In this document: positions 49,401 to 58,054 of the stretch, in pieces
Layout of the letters: the number at the start of each line of letters is the position of its first letter
How positions within the stretch are numbered: the stretch's first letter is position 1
Assembly: GCF_020832045.1 (NCBI RefSeq)
Contig: NZ_JAFIFK010000088.1
Location: 1-64,000 of the forward strand
Direction of reading: 5' to 3'
Source of the DNA: Halomonas sp.
Lineage (GTDB): Bacteria > Pseudomonadota > Gammaproteobacteria > Pseudomonadales > Halomonadaceae
Length of the DNA: 64,000 bases
Made by a program: the position numbers and the translations under genes
Notes under the pieces: generated by a model
Told to the model about the DNA's origin: nothing
Database searches by the model: none
What the model saw: the letters and a program-made list of their open reading frames with translations, nothing else

Positions 49401-50606
49401 TCAACGCTCCAGGCCCATGGCTCGACGGGCCAGCCCACGGCGCAGCGGGCCGAATAAATTGAGACCCACCAGTCCCGCGGCTCGGGCATGGGACAGCAGA
49501 CCGCTGTCGATACCGAACAGGCGCACCAGGCCGTCGCTGAAGCGAATCACCTGATGGCGGTCGACGATGCGACGGGCCTCGAAGTCGCGCAGTGTCAGCA
49601 TACTGCCAAGGGGATCGCCATTGGCCAGAGACTGTTCCAGCGCCGCCACCAGATCCGTCACCCCACGCAGTGCCAGGTTGAAGCCCTGACCGGCCACCGG
49701 ATGCAGCGAATGCGCGGCATTACCGAGCACCGCCAACCCCGGACGTATCGCCTCCCGGGCGGTGACAAGTGTCAGCGGATAGGCGTGACGGCTGCCGACG
49801 CGCCGGAAGCGCCCGATCCGATCACCGAATGCCTGCTGCAGCTCGGCAAGGAAGTCGCCGTCGGAAAGCGCCATTCGGGCCTTCTCCCTGCCGACGGGGT
49901 GTGTCCAAATCAGCGCCATTTGCTGGCCAGGCAGCGGTAACAACGCAATCGGACCCTCGCGAGTGAAACGCTCGAAAGCGACGCCGTCGTGAGGGTGGCT
50001 AGTCTCGACGTTGGCAATCAACGCCACCTGATCGTAGGAGGCCGAGTCGCTGCCGATGCCCAGTTGCTCCTTGAGCCCTGAGCGACCGCCGTCGGCCAGT
50101 ACCGTCAGGCCCGCTTGCAGGGTACAGCCGTCGGAGAGAGTGAGTCGATAACCCTGAGCCTCGGGCACGATCGCCTCCACGCTTGCCGGACAGTGCCACT
50201 CGAGGGGCAACTCGGCCAGGCGGCGATGCAGTACCCGCCCCATCCATGCATTGGGCAGCACATAGCCCAGCGCGGGCTGGTCTAGCTCGGCAGCGGTGAG
50301 TCGGGTCACCCCCAGGCGCCCCTTTTCGCTAACGTGAATCCGCAGAATTGCAGCGGCCTGCTCGGCCATCGACTGCCATACCCCCATGGCCCGAAAGCGT
50401 TCCGCCGACCCTTGGGCAATGGCGCTGGAGCGCGCATCGAAGCTGGGCTGCCAGGACGTTACGTTCGGATCGGGGATGGCAGCCGCCTCGATGACGGCCA
50501 CTGACAGACCGCGCTGGCGGATCAATGGCGCCAGAGCACAGGCCAGGCTAGCGCCCACCAGACCTCCGCCGACAATGGCGATATCCACCTGGCTGCCGGC
50601 CGTCAT
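49401..50606 (-). CDS. ubiH: 2-octaprenyl-6-methoxyphenol hydroxylase UbiH-type
   Basis: A 401-residue FAD monooxygenase homologous to its downstream neighbour: VDIAIVGGGLVGASLACAL for FAD, VLADGGRSGLKEQLG for the DG motif and LAVLGNAAHSLHPVAGQGFNLALRGV at the C-terminus. In the last motif the usual GDAAH is GNAAH, as often in UbiH. It hydroxylates ring C1 in ubiquinone synthesis. The gene lies between pepP and ubiI on the same strand, the conserved gammaproteobacterial order. Confidence 0.92.
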   Translation of the reverse strand: MTAGSQVDIAIVGGGLVGASLACALAPLIRQRGLSVAVIEAAAIPDPNVTSWQPSFDARSSAIAQGSAERFRAMGVWQSMAEQAAAILRIHVSEKGRLGVTRLTAAELDQPALGYVLPNAWMGRVLHRRLAELPLEWHCPASVEAIVPEAQGYRLTLSDGCTLQAGLTVLADGGRSGLKEQLGIGSDSASYDQVALIANVETSHPHDGVAFERFTREGPIALLPLPGQQMALIWTHPVGREKARMALSDGDFLAELQQAFGDRIGRFRRVGSRHAYPLTLVTAREAIRPGLAVLGNAAHSLHPVAGQGFNLALRGVTDLVAALEQSLANGDPLGSMLTLRDFEARRIVDRHQVIRFSDGLVRLFGIDSGLLSHARAAGLVGLNLFGPLRRGLARRAMGLER

Positions 50607-50682
50607 GAGGTGAGACCTTCGTTACGAACCCTCATATCATAATGTATATTACGTAATGTCATTGGATTCACTTCGCTCCTGG

Positions 50683-52020
50683 TTACTCGTTCACCATCAG
50701 GGCCTCGATTTCAGCCACTTGCTTGGGCACTCCATCGGTCAACACCTCGTGCCCCTCGGCCGTCACCACGACATCGTCCTCGATACGGATTCCAATTCCT
50801 CGATAGGGCTGCGCAATATCCTCAGCGTCCGGAACGTACAGCCCGGGCTCCACCGTTAGCACCATACCTGGCACGAGAGGCCGCGGCTTGCCCTCGGTCC
50901 GGTAGTCGCCGACGTCGTGAACGTCGAGCCCAAGCCAGTGGGAGGTCGAGTGCAAATAGAAGCGTTTGTAGCTCTCGTCCTCGATGCGAGCCTCGATATC
51001 GCCCGCCAGCAAGCCGAGCCGTATCAGACCGGCCGTGAGGTCGCGCACTACGCCCTCGTGCAGTTCGGCCAGCGTGACACCGGGGCGCACTGCCGCCACC
51101 GCCTGCTGCTGTGCCGTCAGCACTACCTCGTAAAGGTCACGCTGGGCGTCGCTGAAGCGGCCGGCAACGGGGAAGGTACGAGTGATGTCACCGGCATAGA
51201 GATCGAACTCGGCGCCCGCGTCGATCAGCACCAGCTCGCCGTCACGTAACGGTGCGTTATTCTCGATGTAGTGCAGCACACAGGCGTTGGCACCGCCACC
51301 CACGATGCTGGCATAGGCTGGGCCACTGCTGCCGTGCCAGCGAAACTCGTGTTCCAGTTCGGCCTGCAGGTGATACTCGGCAAGTCCGGGGCGTGCGGCG
51401 AGCATGGCGCGCCGATGCGCCATGGCCGAGATCCTGGCAGCATGTCGCATCAGGGCAAGCTCGCCCTCGCTCTTGATCAAGCGCATTTCATGTAGCAGCG
51501 GCGCCAGGTCGATATAGCGCTGTGGCGGGCGGGCACCGCGGCGAGCCCGGCTTGCCAGCCGCCCGCGGATGTCATCGGCCAGCGCCATGGCCTCGGCATC
51601 GCCAAGCATCAGGTAGAGGCCGGTGCGGCCATCCAGCAACGCTTCCAAGCGTTCGTCGCGCTCGGCATTCTCGAAGGACTGGTCGACGCCATGCTCGCGC
51701 ACAACCCCCTCGGCGCCCAGCCGGATACCGTTCCAGGCTTCGAGGCTGGGGTCGCGATCCTGGCAGAACAGCACGCTTTCTCCTTCGCTGCGCCCCGGCA
51801 GCAGCAGCAGCAGGGCATCGGGCTCGGCAAAGCCAGTGAGGTAATGAAGATCGCTGTTCTGGCGGAAGGGGTAGTCGCTGTCGCGCGAGCGGGTGACCAT
51901 GCCAGCACCAGGCAGCAGCACCGCGCTGTCTGCCGGCAACTGAGACATCAGCGCTTCGCGACGGGCGCGATACTCAGCGTTGCTTATCGGCTCGGGACGG
52001 GGAAGGGGGGCGGGAAGCAT
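50683..52020 (-). CDS. pepP: Xaa-Pro aminopeptidase PepP
   Basis: A 445-residue M24 'pita-bread' metallopeptidase removing an N-terminal residue before proline. Metal ligands can be seen in VLIDAGAEFDLYAGDITRTFP (two Asp), STSHWLGLDVHDVG (His), GMVLTVEPGLYV (Glu) and GIRIEDDVVVT (Glu). The N-terminal creatinase-like domain spans about 1-170. It lies between ygfB and ubiH as in E. coli. Its length fits E. coli PepP (441 residues). Confidence 0.95.
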   Translation of the reverse strand: MLPAPLPRPEPISNAEYRARREALMSQLPADSAVLLPGAGMVTRSRDSDYPFRQNSDLHYLTGFAEPDALLLLLPGRSEGESVLFCQDRDPSLEAWNGIRLGAEGVVREHGVDQSFENAERDERLEALLDGRTGLYLMLGDAEAMALADDIRGRLASRARRGARPPQRYIDLAPLLHEMRLIKSEGELALMRHAARISAMAHRRAMLAARPGLAEYHLQAELEHEFRWHGSSGPAYASIVGGGANACVLHYIENNAPLRDGELVLIDAGAEFDLYAGDITRTFPVAGRFSDAQRDLYEVVLTAQQQAVAAVRPGVTLAELHEGVVRDLTAGLIRLGLLAGDIEARIEDESYKRFYLHSTSHWLGLDVHDVGDYRTEGKPRPLVPGMVLTVEPGLYVPDAEDIAQPYRGIGIRIEDDVVVTAEGHEVLTDGVPKQVAEIEALMVNE

Positions 52021-52103
52021 CGTGGCTCCTTACGTGCTCCGGGATAAAAGAAAATCGCTCAGGCTGCGTCTGAAAAAATCGGCAAGCGATGGCTAGGCGA
52101 AAC

Positions 52104-52679
52104 CTAGTGGCGAGTGGGTTCGCCGCTTTCCACCTGCGGTTGTCCGGGGTGCTGTTCGGTATATAGCAGCATAGCGGCCATGCGCGCATGTTCGGTCAGG
52201 GCAAACAGATCGTTTTCGTTCTCGGCGCTGTCGTCGATGTCGGTTTCCATGGCGCCTAGGGCCGCGAGATCCTCGATGGCTTCATGCAGCGCCTGGGACC
52301 AGCCAGTGCGCTTTTCATTGCCGGCATCCTCGATGACCTCGAGAAATCCAAGCGACCACTCCTGCAGGCCCCGGGCGCGCTCAGCCAGCGAGAAGAGGTC
52401 GTCGGGCAACAGCGGTTCGTAGTTGAGGCCGCTGTCGGCCAGCGCCTCCAGCGTCTGGCGGCGCCAGCTCAGCAGCGTTTCGGCGCTCTCTCTGTCGCGG
52501 GGCTGTTCGACACCAAGCCCTATGCAGACTTCCTCCAACCAGGCTTCGGCGGTCAGCTCATGCAGCGCCAGCTCGGCACACAGCCGACCGTCGAGAAAGG
52601 CCGGCGACTGCATGCTGCCATGAGAGAGAAAAAGGTCGGCCAGGGTGGAAAAGTCCAGGCGCTCATCGGTCGATGACAT
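52104..52679 (-). CDS. ygfB: UPF0149 family protein YgfB
   Basis: A 191-residue helical YgfB/UPF0149 protein with SPAFLDGRLCAELAL near the start and QEWSLGFLEVIEDAG and DDSAENENDLFALTEHARMAAMLLY later. In Pseudomonas aeruginosa YgfB affects beta-lactam resistance gene control; elsewhere its role is unclear. The chosen ATG gives the normal length. It heads ygfB-pepP-ubiH-ubiI and diverges from zapA. Confidence 0.92.
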   Translation of the reverse strand: MSSTDERLDFSTLADLFLSHGSMQSPAFLDGRLCAELALHELTAEAWLEEVCIGLGVEQPRDRESAETLLSWRRQTLEALADSGLNYEPLLPDDLFSLAERARGLQEWSLGFLEVIEDAGNEKRTGWSQALHEAIEDLAALGAMETDIDDSAENENDLFALTEHARMAAMLLYTEQHPGQPQVESGEPTRH

Positions 52680-52730
52680 GGGGATCCCCTCTAGGATAGC
52701 GGTGAGTTGCCTACCGCCGACGGCGCTGCG

Positions 52731-52760
52731 TTGACCGCCTGCGAAGGGCTCTCTTATAGT
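52731..52760 (+). promoter_or_regulatory. zapA promoter
   Basis: TTGACC (52731-52736) and TATAGT (52755-52760) with an 18-bp spacer, about 75 bp before the zapA ATG. A good sigma-70 match. Confidence 0.65.
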
Positions 52761-52835
52761 GGACGATTGAAATGATGTGTCTTGTTTCACCGAATGTTAA
52801 CGCATCGGGCCGACAAGCCGACACCGGAGCCCGCC

Positions 52836-53156
52836 ATGAGCGATAACGCCTCTCGCACTACCGCCCAGGTAACCCTGCTGGGCGCGCACTATGTGTTCGC
52901 CTGCAAAGCTGGCGAAGAGCGCAAGCTGGAGCGAGCCGCGCGCTATCTCGATCGCGCCATGCAGGGAATCCATTCGCAGAACAATCTGCTCGGGAGCGAG
53001 CGCGTGGCATTGATGGCGGCGTTGAACATCGCCCATGAGCTGCTCGAGCTGACAGACGCTCGCCGCGAAGAGGAACGGCAGCTTGATCAACTCAGCGCTC
53101 GCTTGGAGCAGGCCACGGCCGTCGCTGCACTGAGTAACAGAACTCCCGCCGAATGA
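52836..53156 (+). CDS. zapA: cell division protein ZapA
   Basis: A 106-residue ZapA: an N-terminal dimer domain (VTLLGAHYVFACKAGEERKLERAARYLD) and a C-terminal coiled coil (about 55-100). It binds and bundles FtsZ filaments at mid-cell. The start at 52836 begins the family-typical sequence; an upstream ATG would add unrelated residues. It is followed by 6S RNA and fau, the conserved zapA-ssrS-fau order. Confidence 0.94.
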   Translation: MSDNASRTTAQVTLLGAHYVFACKAGEERKLERAARYLDRAMQGIHSQNNLLGSERVALMAALNIAHELLELTDARREEERQLDQLSARLEQATAVAALSNRTPAE

Positions 53157-53158
53157 CA

Positions 53159-53187
53159 TTGGACCCACCCGACAGCTCTGTTAGGAT
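53159..53187 (+). promoter_or_regulatory. 6S RNA promoter
   Basis: TTGGAC (53159-53164) and TAGGAT (53182-53187) with a 17-bp spacer, starting right at the zapA stop. The predicted start near 53193 agrees with the base of the 6S stem. Confidence 0.6.
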
Positions 53188-53191
53188 GAAG

Positions 53192-53377
53192 ATGTTCCCT
53201 GGGGTGTTGGCCAGTCGTTAAAGTCCCTCGAGCCTATGAGCAATACCCAGGGCGGCCATTTGCTAGCCGGACCCGTGTGCATGTCCGTGCGTCGGAAAGC
53301 CTGACGGTTCGGCTGCGGCCACCCACCTTGAACCAAGGGTTCAAGGGCCAGAACGACAGCGGCACTCTGGGGAACCT
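53192..53377 (+). ncRNA. ssrS: 6S RNA
   Basis: About 185 nt between zapA and fau, the standard gammaproteobacterial place. GTTCCC near the 5' end pairs with GGGAAC near the 3' end, closing the long stem. The strongly conserved CACCTTGAACCAAGGGTTCA block is present at about 53323-53344, the GGCCAGTC-like element near the 5' end, and a large central bubble lies between. 6S RNA mimics an open promoter and binds sigma-70 RNA polymerase in stationary phase. The exact ends are estimated from the promoter and stem. Confidence 0.93.
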
Positions 53378-53385
53378 TACCTTTG

Positions 53386-54039
53386 ATGAGTCATTTACCT
53401 GACGCTCTCATCGCCGATGCCTTCTCCTCCCGCCGGGAGCTGCGCCAAGAGCTCCGCCGACGTCGTCGTGCGCTCAGCCCTGCCCAGCGCAGGCAGGCCG
53501 ACCGGGCCCTGTGTCAACGCCTGCAACAGCTCCCCGAGCTGAAGCGAGCCCGCCGGGTAGCGCTCTACCTTCCCAACGATGGCGAAATCGACCCGCGCCC
53601 GCTGATTCCCTGGCTCGAACGCCGTGGGGTCAATGTTTACCTGCCGGTGCTCAAGCCCCTGTCGGCCAACAGCCTGTGGTTCGTCCACTACCATCCGGGC
53701 ACGCCCATGCGACGCAACCGCTTCGGCATACCCGAGCCGGAAACCCGTCATGGCGCCCATCGCGCCAGACGGCTGGCGACCTGGGCACTGGACCTGATCC
53801 TGCTGCCGCTGGTGGGCTTCGACGACGATGGCCAACGCATGGGCATGGGCGGCGGCTTCTACGACCGCAGCCTGGCCTTCACCCGGCGTTCCGGCCCGCG
53901 GCCAATCCTGATGGGCCTGGCTCATGACTGCCAGCGGGTGAACCGTCTGCCGGCAGAACCTTGGGACATACCTTTGGACGCCATCGTCAGTGACATCCGG
54001 GTGGTGCGTCCGGTACGAGGCACCAGCAGAACGCATTAA
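53386..54039 (+). CDS. fau: 5-formyltetrahydrofolate cyclo-ligase
   Basis: A 217-residue MTHFS/YgfA enzyme that converts 5-formyl-THF to methenyl-THF using ATP. RRELRQELRRRRRALSP is the usual basic N-terminus, and GFDDDGQRMGMGGGFYDRSL the ATP/folate loop. ATG 53386 is preferred to a TTG one codon earlier. It begins only about 8 nt after 6S RNA, so the 6S precursor and mRNA are probably one transcript, as in E. coli. An intrinsic terminator follows at once. Confidence 0.94.
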   Translation: MSHLPDALIADAFSSRRELRQELRRRRRALSPAQRRQADRALCQRLQQLPELKRARRVALYLPNDGEIDPRPLIPWLERRGVNVYLPVLKPLSANSLWFVHYHPGTPMRRNRFGIPEPETRHGAHRARRLATWALDLILLPLVGFDDDGQRMGMGGGFYDRSLAFTRRSGPRPILMGLAHDCQRVNRLPAEPWDIPLDAIVSDIRVVRPVRGTSRTH

Positions 54040-54042
54040 AAA

Positions 54043-54075
54043 AACCGGCCGAAGCGTGGCTTCGACCGGTTCTTT
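54043..54075 (+). terminator. intrinsic terminator of fau
   Basis: AACCGG-CCGAAGC pairs with GCTTCG-CCGGTT around GTG with one C-A mismatch; CTTTC follows and an A run precedes it, so it can also act on the other strand for the short gene at 54106. Confidence 0.8.
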
Positions 54076-54105
54076 CGGTATCTGATCATGGCACTGTTTG
54101 CCGAC

Positions 54106-54201
54106 TCAGCCGCCTGCAAGCGCCTGGGCATAACCGGTAACCACGACACCAATGCCAAAGGCCAGCACCAGTGCCATGACCAGATCGGGCTTACGCTTCA
54201 T
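54106..54201 (-). CDS. 31-residue single-helix membrane peptide
   Basis: A tiny gene: basic start MKRKPD, then a hydrophobic stretch (about residues 8-28) ending in ALAGG. The ATG has a good site (CAGGAG, with a second AGG nearer). The bidirectional terminator at 54043 lies just after its stop, giving it the outline of a free-standing transcript. It resembles the small membrane peptides often missed by gene finders. The function is unknown, and coding status rests on the ribosome-binding site and composition only. Confidence 0.5.
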   Translation of the reverse strand: MKRKPDLVMALVLAFGIGVVVTGYAQALAGG

Positions 54202-54341
54202 TGTTACCTGCTCCTGACGTTCCCGTGATTGAACGGCGCCGCTGCGAGCGCGATTGGAGCGACTATAGGGCCTGTGACGCGTTGATGACAACCGATCCAA
54301 GCCACGATTACATAATGAAACGTAAGCCAATTCTCGGCTTT

Positions 54342-54372
54342 GGCGTAAGTTACCGCTCACCTACGCCTTTTT
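54342..54372 (+). terminator. hairpin plus T run next to the ilvA 3' end
   Basis: GGCGTAAGT and ACCTACGCC pair with one mismatch, followed by TTTTT on the plus strand. No plus-strand gene ends here; it could stop antisense transcription into ilvA. On the minus strand the hairpin follows the ilvA stop but lacks a T run. Confidence 0.45.
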
Positions 54373-54380
54373 CCTGACGC

Positions 54381-55895
54381 TCAGGCCATGAACAACCGAT
54401 AGGCGTCGTTGTCCGACTCCTTCCAGTAGCGATAGCCAATCTCGTCGAAATGCTCCTCCACATGAGAGCGATCGCCATTGGGGATCTGCATGCCCACCAA
54501 TACGCGACCGAAGGCAGCGCCATGATTACGGTAGTGGAACAAGGAGATGTTCCAGTCATGCGGCAGGTGGGTGAGGAAATTCATCAGTGCACCGGGGCGC
54601 TCGGGGAACTCGAAGCGATACACTTCCTCGTCGAAGTGTTCCTTGGGCCGGCCACCGCCGAGATGGCGAATATGCAGCTTGGCCAGCTCGTTATCGGTAA
54701 GGTCGACCACCGGATAGCCCGCATCGCGGAGCTTTTCGATCACTGCCTGACGATCCTCACCGTCCGGCTTGACCTGAACGCCAACGAAGATATGGGCTTC
54801 TTCAGGATCGGCATAGCGGTAGTTGAACTCGGTGACCATGCGCTTACCGACGATTCGGCAGAACTTCTTGAAGCTGCCGGGGTGCTCGGGAATGGTCACG
54901 GCCAGGATCGCCTCGCGCTGTTCGCCCAGCTCGGTACGCTCGGCGATATGCTGAAGGCGATCGAAGTTGGTATTGGCGCCAGAGTTGATGCACAGCAGAG
55001 TCTGACCTTCGACTCCGGTCTGCTGGATGTACTTCTTGAGCCCTGCCAGCGATAGCGCTCCCGACGTCTCGGATACCGCCCGGGTGTCGTCGAAGATGTC
55101 CTTGACCGCCGCGCACATCTCGTCGGCGTTGACGGTGATCACGTCGTCGATTAGGTCGCGCACGATCTTGAAGGGGATCTTGCCGATCTGAGCCACCGCC
55201 ACGCCTTCGGCGAATACGCCGACCTGCTCCAGCGTTACCCGCCTGCCCGCGGTCATAGCCGCCTTCAGACAGGCGCTATCCTCCGCCTCCACGCCGATCA
55301 CCTTGATGTCCGGGCGCAGATACTTGACGTAAGCCGCCACGCCGGCAATCAGCCCACCGCCACCCACCGGCACGAAGATCGCATCCAGCGGGCCGGTGTG
55401 TTGGCGCAGGATCTCCACCGCCACCGTGCCCTGGCCGGCAATGACATCGATATCGTCGAAAGGGGGGATGTAGGTGTAGCCGTGCTCGGCCACCAACTCC
55501 TGAGCGTGTTCGGCGGCAGCGGCGAAGGCATCGCCCTTGAGCACGACCTTGGCGCCCCTTGCCCGCACCGCCTGGACCTTGATCTCCGGGGTGATACGCG
55601 GCATGACGATCACCGCCTTGACCCCCATCAGCTTGGCTGCCATGGCCAGCCCCTGGGCATGGTTGCCGGCCGATGCGGCGATGACACCCTTGGCTTTCTG
55701 CGCCTCGGAGAGCTGCGCCATCTTGTTGTAGGCGCCACGAATCTTGAACGAGTAGACGGGCTGCAGGTCCTCGCGCTTGATCAGGATCTGGTTATTGAAG
55801 CGCCGCGACAGGAAGGGAGCCGGGGAAATGGGCGTTTCACGAGCGGCTTCGTAGACGTGAGCCTGAAGGATCTTCTTGACGGTAGCTTCGAGCAT
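54381..55895 (-). CDS. ilvA: threonine ammonia-lyase, biosynthetic
   Basis: A 504-residue PLP enzyme making 2-oxobutanoate from threonine, the first step to isoleucine. Lys51 in YSFKIRGAYNKM forms the Schiff base, and PVGGGGLIAGVA holds the PLP phosphate. Two C-terminal ACT-like domains (about 325-504) give isoleucine/valine control, so this is the biosynthetic rather than catabolic type. The ATG at 55895 gives the E. coli-like length (514). It diverges from rpiA, an arrangement also seen in pseudomonads. Confidence 0.96.
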   Translation of the reverse strand: MLEATVKKILQAHVYEAARETPISPAPFLSRRFNNQILIKREDLQPVYSFKIRGAYNKMAQLSEAQKAKGVIAASAGNHAQGLAMAAKLMGVKAVIVMPRITPEIKVQAVRARGAKVVLKGDAFAAAAEHAQELVAEHGYTYIPPFDDIDVIAGQGTVAVEILRQHTGPLDAIFVPVGGGGLIAGVAAYVKYLRPDIKVIGVEAEDSACLKAAMTAGRRVTLEQVGVFAEGVAVAQIGKIPFKIVRDLIDDVITVNADEMCAAVKDIFDDTRAVSETSGALSLAGLKKYIQQTGVEGQTLLCINSGANTNFDRLQHIAERTELGEQREAILAVTIPEHPGSFKKFCRIVGKRMVTEFNYRYADPEEAHIFVGVQVKPDGEDRQAVIEKLRDAGYPVVDLTDNELAKLHIRHLGGGRPKEHFDEEVYRFEFPERPGALMNFLTHLPHDWNISLFHYRNHGAAFGRVLVGMQIPNGDRSHVEEHFDEIGYRYWKESDNDAYRLFMA

Positions 55896-55996
55896 CCTGA
55901 TGTTCCAAGGGTGGCGCAAAAGGGCGGCAGCACGTGCTGCACTGCAGAGAACCCCTATAGGTAGCATCCCCGGCGCCTCGCCGTCCAGCGAACGCG

Positions 55997-56025
55997 TCGG
56001 CAGGCGGCCCCGTCTGGCCTATAAT
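55997..56025 (+). promoter_or_regulatory. rpiA promoter
   Basis: TCGGCA (55997-56002) and a consensus TATAAT (56020-56025), 17 bp apart, about 36 bp before the rpiA start codon. The -10 is perfect, the -35 fair. Confidence 0.6.
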
Positions 56026-56061
56026 GGCGCGGCACCCGACACCCATTGATGCGAGCAAGAC

Positions 56062-56736
56062 ATGACCCAGGATGAACTCAAGGACGCCGTGGCCGCTGCC
56101 GCCATCGCCGAAATCGAACCTTGGCTGGAACGCGACACCATTCTAGGCATCGGTACCGGCTCCACCGCCAACCTGTTCATCGACCGCCTGGCTAGGCTAC
56201 GCGATGACTTCAAGGGCGCAGTGGCCAGCTCCGAGGCCAGCGCCAAGCGCCTTCGCGATCACGGCATCGAGGTATTCGAACTCAACGATGTGGGCACGGT
56301 GCCTTTTTATATCGACGGCGCCGACGAAGTTAACGCTCACTTGCATATGATCAAGGGGGGTGGCGCGGCGCTCACACGCGAGAAGATCGTGGCCGCCTGC
56401 GCCGAGCGCTTCATCTGCATCGCCGACGCCTCCAAGCGGGTAGAGCGACTCGGCGACTTTCCGCTACCGGTGGAGGTGATTCCCATGGCGCGCTCCTACG
56501 TGGCGCGGGCGCTAGTCAAGCTGGGTGCCGATCCGGTCTATCGCGAGGGCGTGGTCACCGACAACGGCAATCAGATACTCGACTGCTTCGAGTTCATGAT
56601 CGACGATCCCGTGGCCATGGAGGCGCACATCAACGCCATCGTCGGCGTGGTGACCAACGGCTTGTTCGCCGCGCGCGGCGCCGACGTGCTTCTGCTGGGT
56701 ACCAACCAGGGCGTAGAACGTATAACGCCGACCTGA
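56062..56736 (+). CDS. rpiA: ribose-5-phosphate isomerase A
   Basis: A 224-residue enzyme interconverting ribose-5-phosphate and ribulose-5-phosphate. The phosphate loop is [14 protein letters not shown], followed by [23 protein letters not shown] (active-site Asp) and [15 protein letters not shown]. Length and motifs match E. coli RpiA (219). It is alone on the plus strand, convergent with waaA (7-bp gap). Confidence 0.97.
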   Translation: MTQDELKDAVAAAAIAEIEPWLERDTILGIGTGSTANLFIDRLARLRDDFKGAVASSEASAKRLRDHGIEVFELNDVGTVPFYIDGADEVNAHLHMIKGGGAALTREKIVAACAERFICIADASKRVERLGDFPLPVEVIPMARSYVARALVKLGADPVYREGVVTDNGNQILDCFEFMIDDPVAMEAHINAIVGVVTNGLFAARGADVLLLGTNQGVERITPT

Positions 56737-56743
56737 GCGTAAG

Positions 56744-58054
56744 TTAGCGCTTACTTACCTGTAGGAGCTGCTGAAGGCCGAGGAGAGTGCGCGCCAGAGC
56801 GCCGCGATTGGCCGCCACTACCGCCAGGCCGGCCTCGGCCAGGCGGTGGCGTTCGGCTTCGTCGAGAAAGAGGGTCACCAACGTATCGGCCAACATGGCA
56901 GTATCGCTCACTTCTACCAGTGCACCACCGTGGCGAAGGGTGTCGGCCACATCGGCGAAATTGGCCAGTTCGGGTCCGGTCAGTACCGGCACGCCCATGG
57001 CGGCGGGTTCGAGCAGGTTGTGCCCTCCCACGGGTACCAGACTGCCGCCGACGAAGGCCAGGTCGGCAGCACCGTAGAGTGTCAGCAACTCACCCATGGT
57101 ATCGCCCAGGTAGACGGCGGTACGTTCACCGGGCCACTCTCCCCGGGAGCGCCGTGCCACTGACATACCGCGCTCGCGGCAGAGCGTCGCTACGGCATCG
57201 AAGCGCTGGGGATGTCGCGGCACGAGGATCAGCAGGGCGTTGGGGTAGGACTGCCGCAGACGAGCATGGACGTCGAGCAGCTGCTCATCTTCACCGGGAT
57301 GTGTGGAGCCCGCCACCCACACCGGCCGTGAGCCCAACTGCGTGCACAGCCGCTTGCTCTCCGCCGTCGCGGCCTCGTCCGGTGCCATGTCGTACTTCAG
57401 CGAGCCCACCACATCGGTACGCGTGACCGGCATGCCCAGCTCACGGAAGCGCTCGGCATCGCCGCGCGACTTGGCGGCCAGCCAGTCAACCTGTGCCAGT
57501 GCCGCGGCCATCAGGGGGCGCACGCGACGGTAGCCGCGCAAGGCGCGCGGCGAGAGTCGGCCATTGACCACCGCGGTGGGGACACCGCGACGCTGGCAAG
57601 CCGTCAGCAGGTTGGGCCACAGTTCGGTTTCGAAGAAGATGGCCAACTCGGGCTCGAGGCGTGCGATGAAGCGCCTCGCTGCACCGGGATAATCGAGGGC
57701 CACGAAGGCGTGCTGCAAACGCTCTGTCTGACCGGCCTGACGCCTTGCCTCCCTTAGCGCGTGGACCCGCTCGGCACCGGTGGCGGTCATGGTGGTGACC
57801 ATCAAGCGGTGATGCGGATAGCGCTCCAGCAGTGCATCGATCAACGGTCGTGCGGCCAGCACCTCACCCACCGACGCACAGTGCAGCCACAGCTGCGGCG
57901 TGCCATCGGACTGTCGTCGTATCAGCCCAAGACGTTCACGCCGCCGGTTAGTGAGCGCATGCTCACGCCAGACTCTTCGCCACACCAAGGGCGAAAGCAG
58001 ATAAAGCGCCGCAGAGTAGAGCCAGCGAGGCCAACGGGATGGTAACGCGGCCAT
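56744..58054 (-). CDS. waaA: 3-deoxy-D-manno-octulosonic acid transferase
   Basis: A 436-residue inner-membrane-bound GT30 glycosyltransferase that adds Kdo to lipid A. An N-terminal anchor helix (about 8-24) precedes LWLHCASVGEVLAARPLID with the catalytic Glu. FETELWPNLL and GGHNLLEPAAMGVPVLTGP bind the acceptor and CMP-Kdo. The start overlaps the hldE stop by one base (TGATG). It forms a minus-strand operon GT9-hldE-waaA for LPS inner core. Confidence 0.94.
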   Translation of the reverse strand: MAALPSRWPRWLYSAALYLLSPLVWRRVWREHALTNRRRERLGLIRRQSDGTPQLWLHCASVGEVLAARPLIDALLERYPHHRLMVTTMTATGAERVHALREARRQAGQTERLQHAFVALDYPGAARRFIARLEPELAIFFETELWPNLLTACQRRGVPTAVVNGRLSPRALRGYRRVRPLMAAALAQVDWLAAKSRGDAERFRELGMPVTRTDVVGSLKYDMAPDEAATAESKRLCTQLGSRPVWVAGSTHPGEDEQLLDVHARLRQSYPNALLILVPRHPQRFDAVATLCRERGMSVARRSRGEWPGERTAVYLGDTMGELLTLYGAADLAFVGGSLVPVGGHNLLEPAAMGVPVLTGPELANFADVADTLRHGGALVEVSDTAMLADTLVTLFLDEAERHRLAEAGLAVVAANRGALARTLLGLQQLLQVSKR

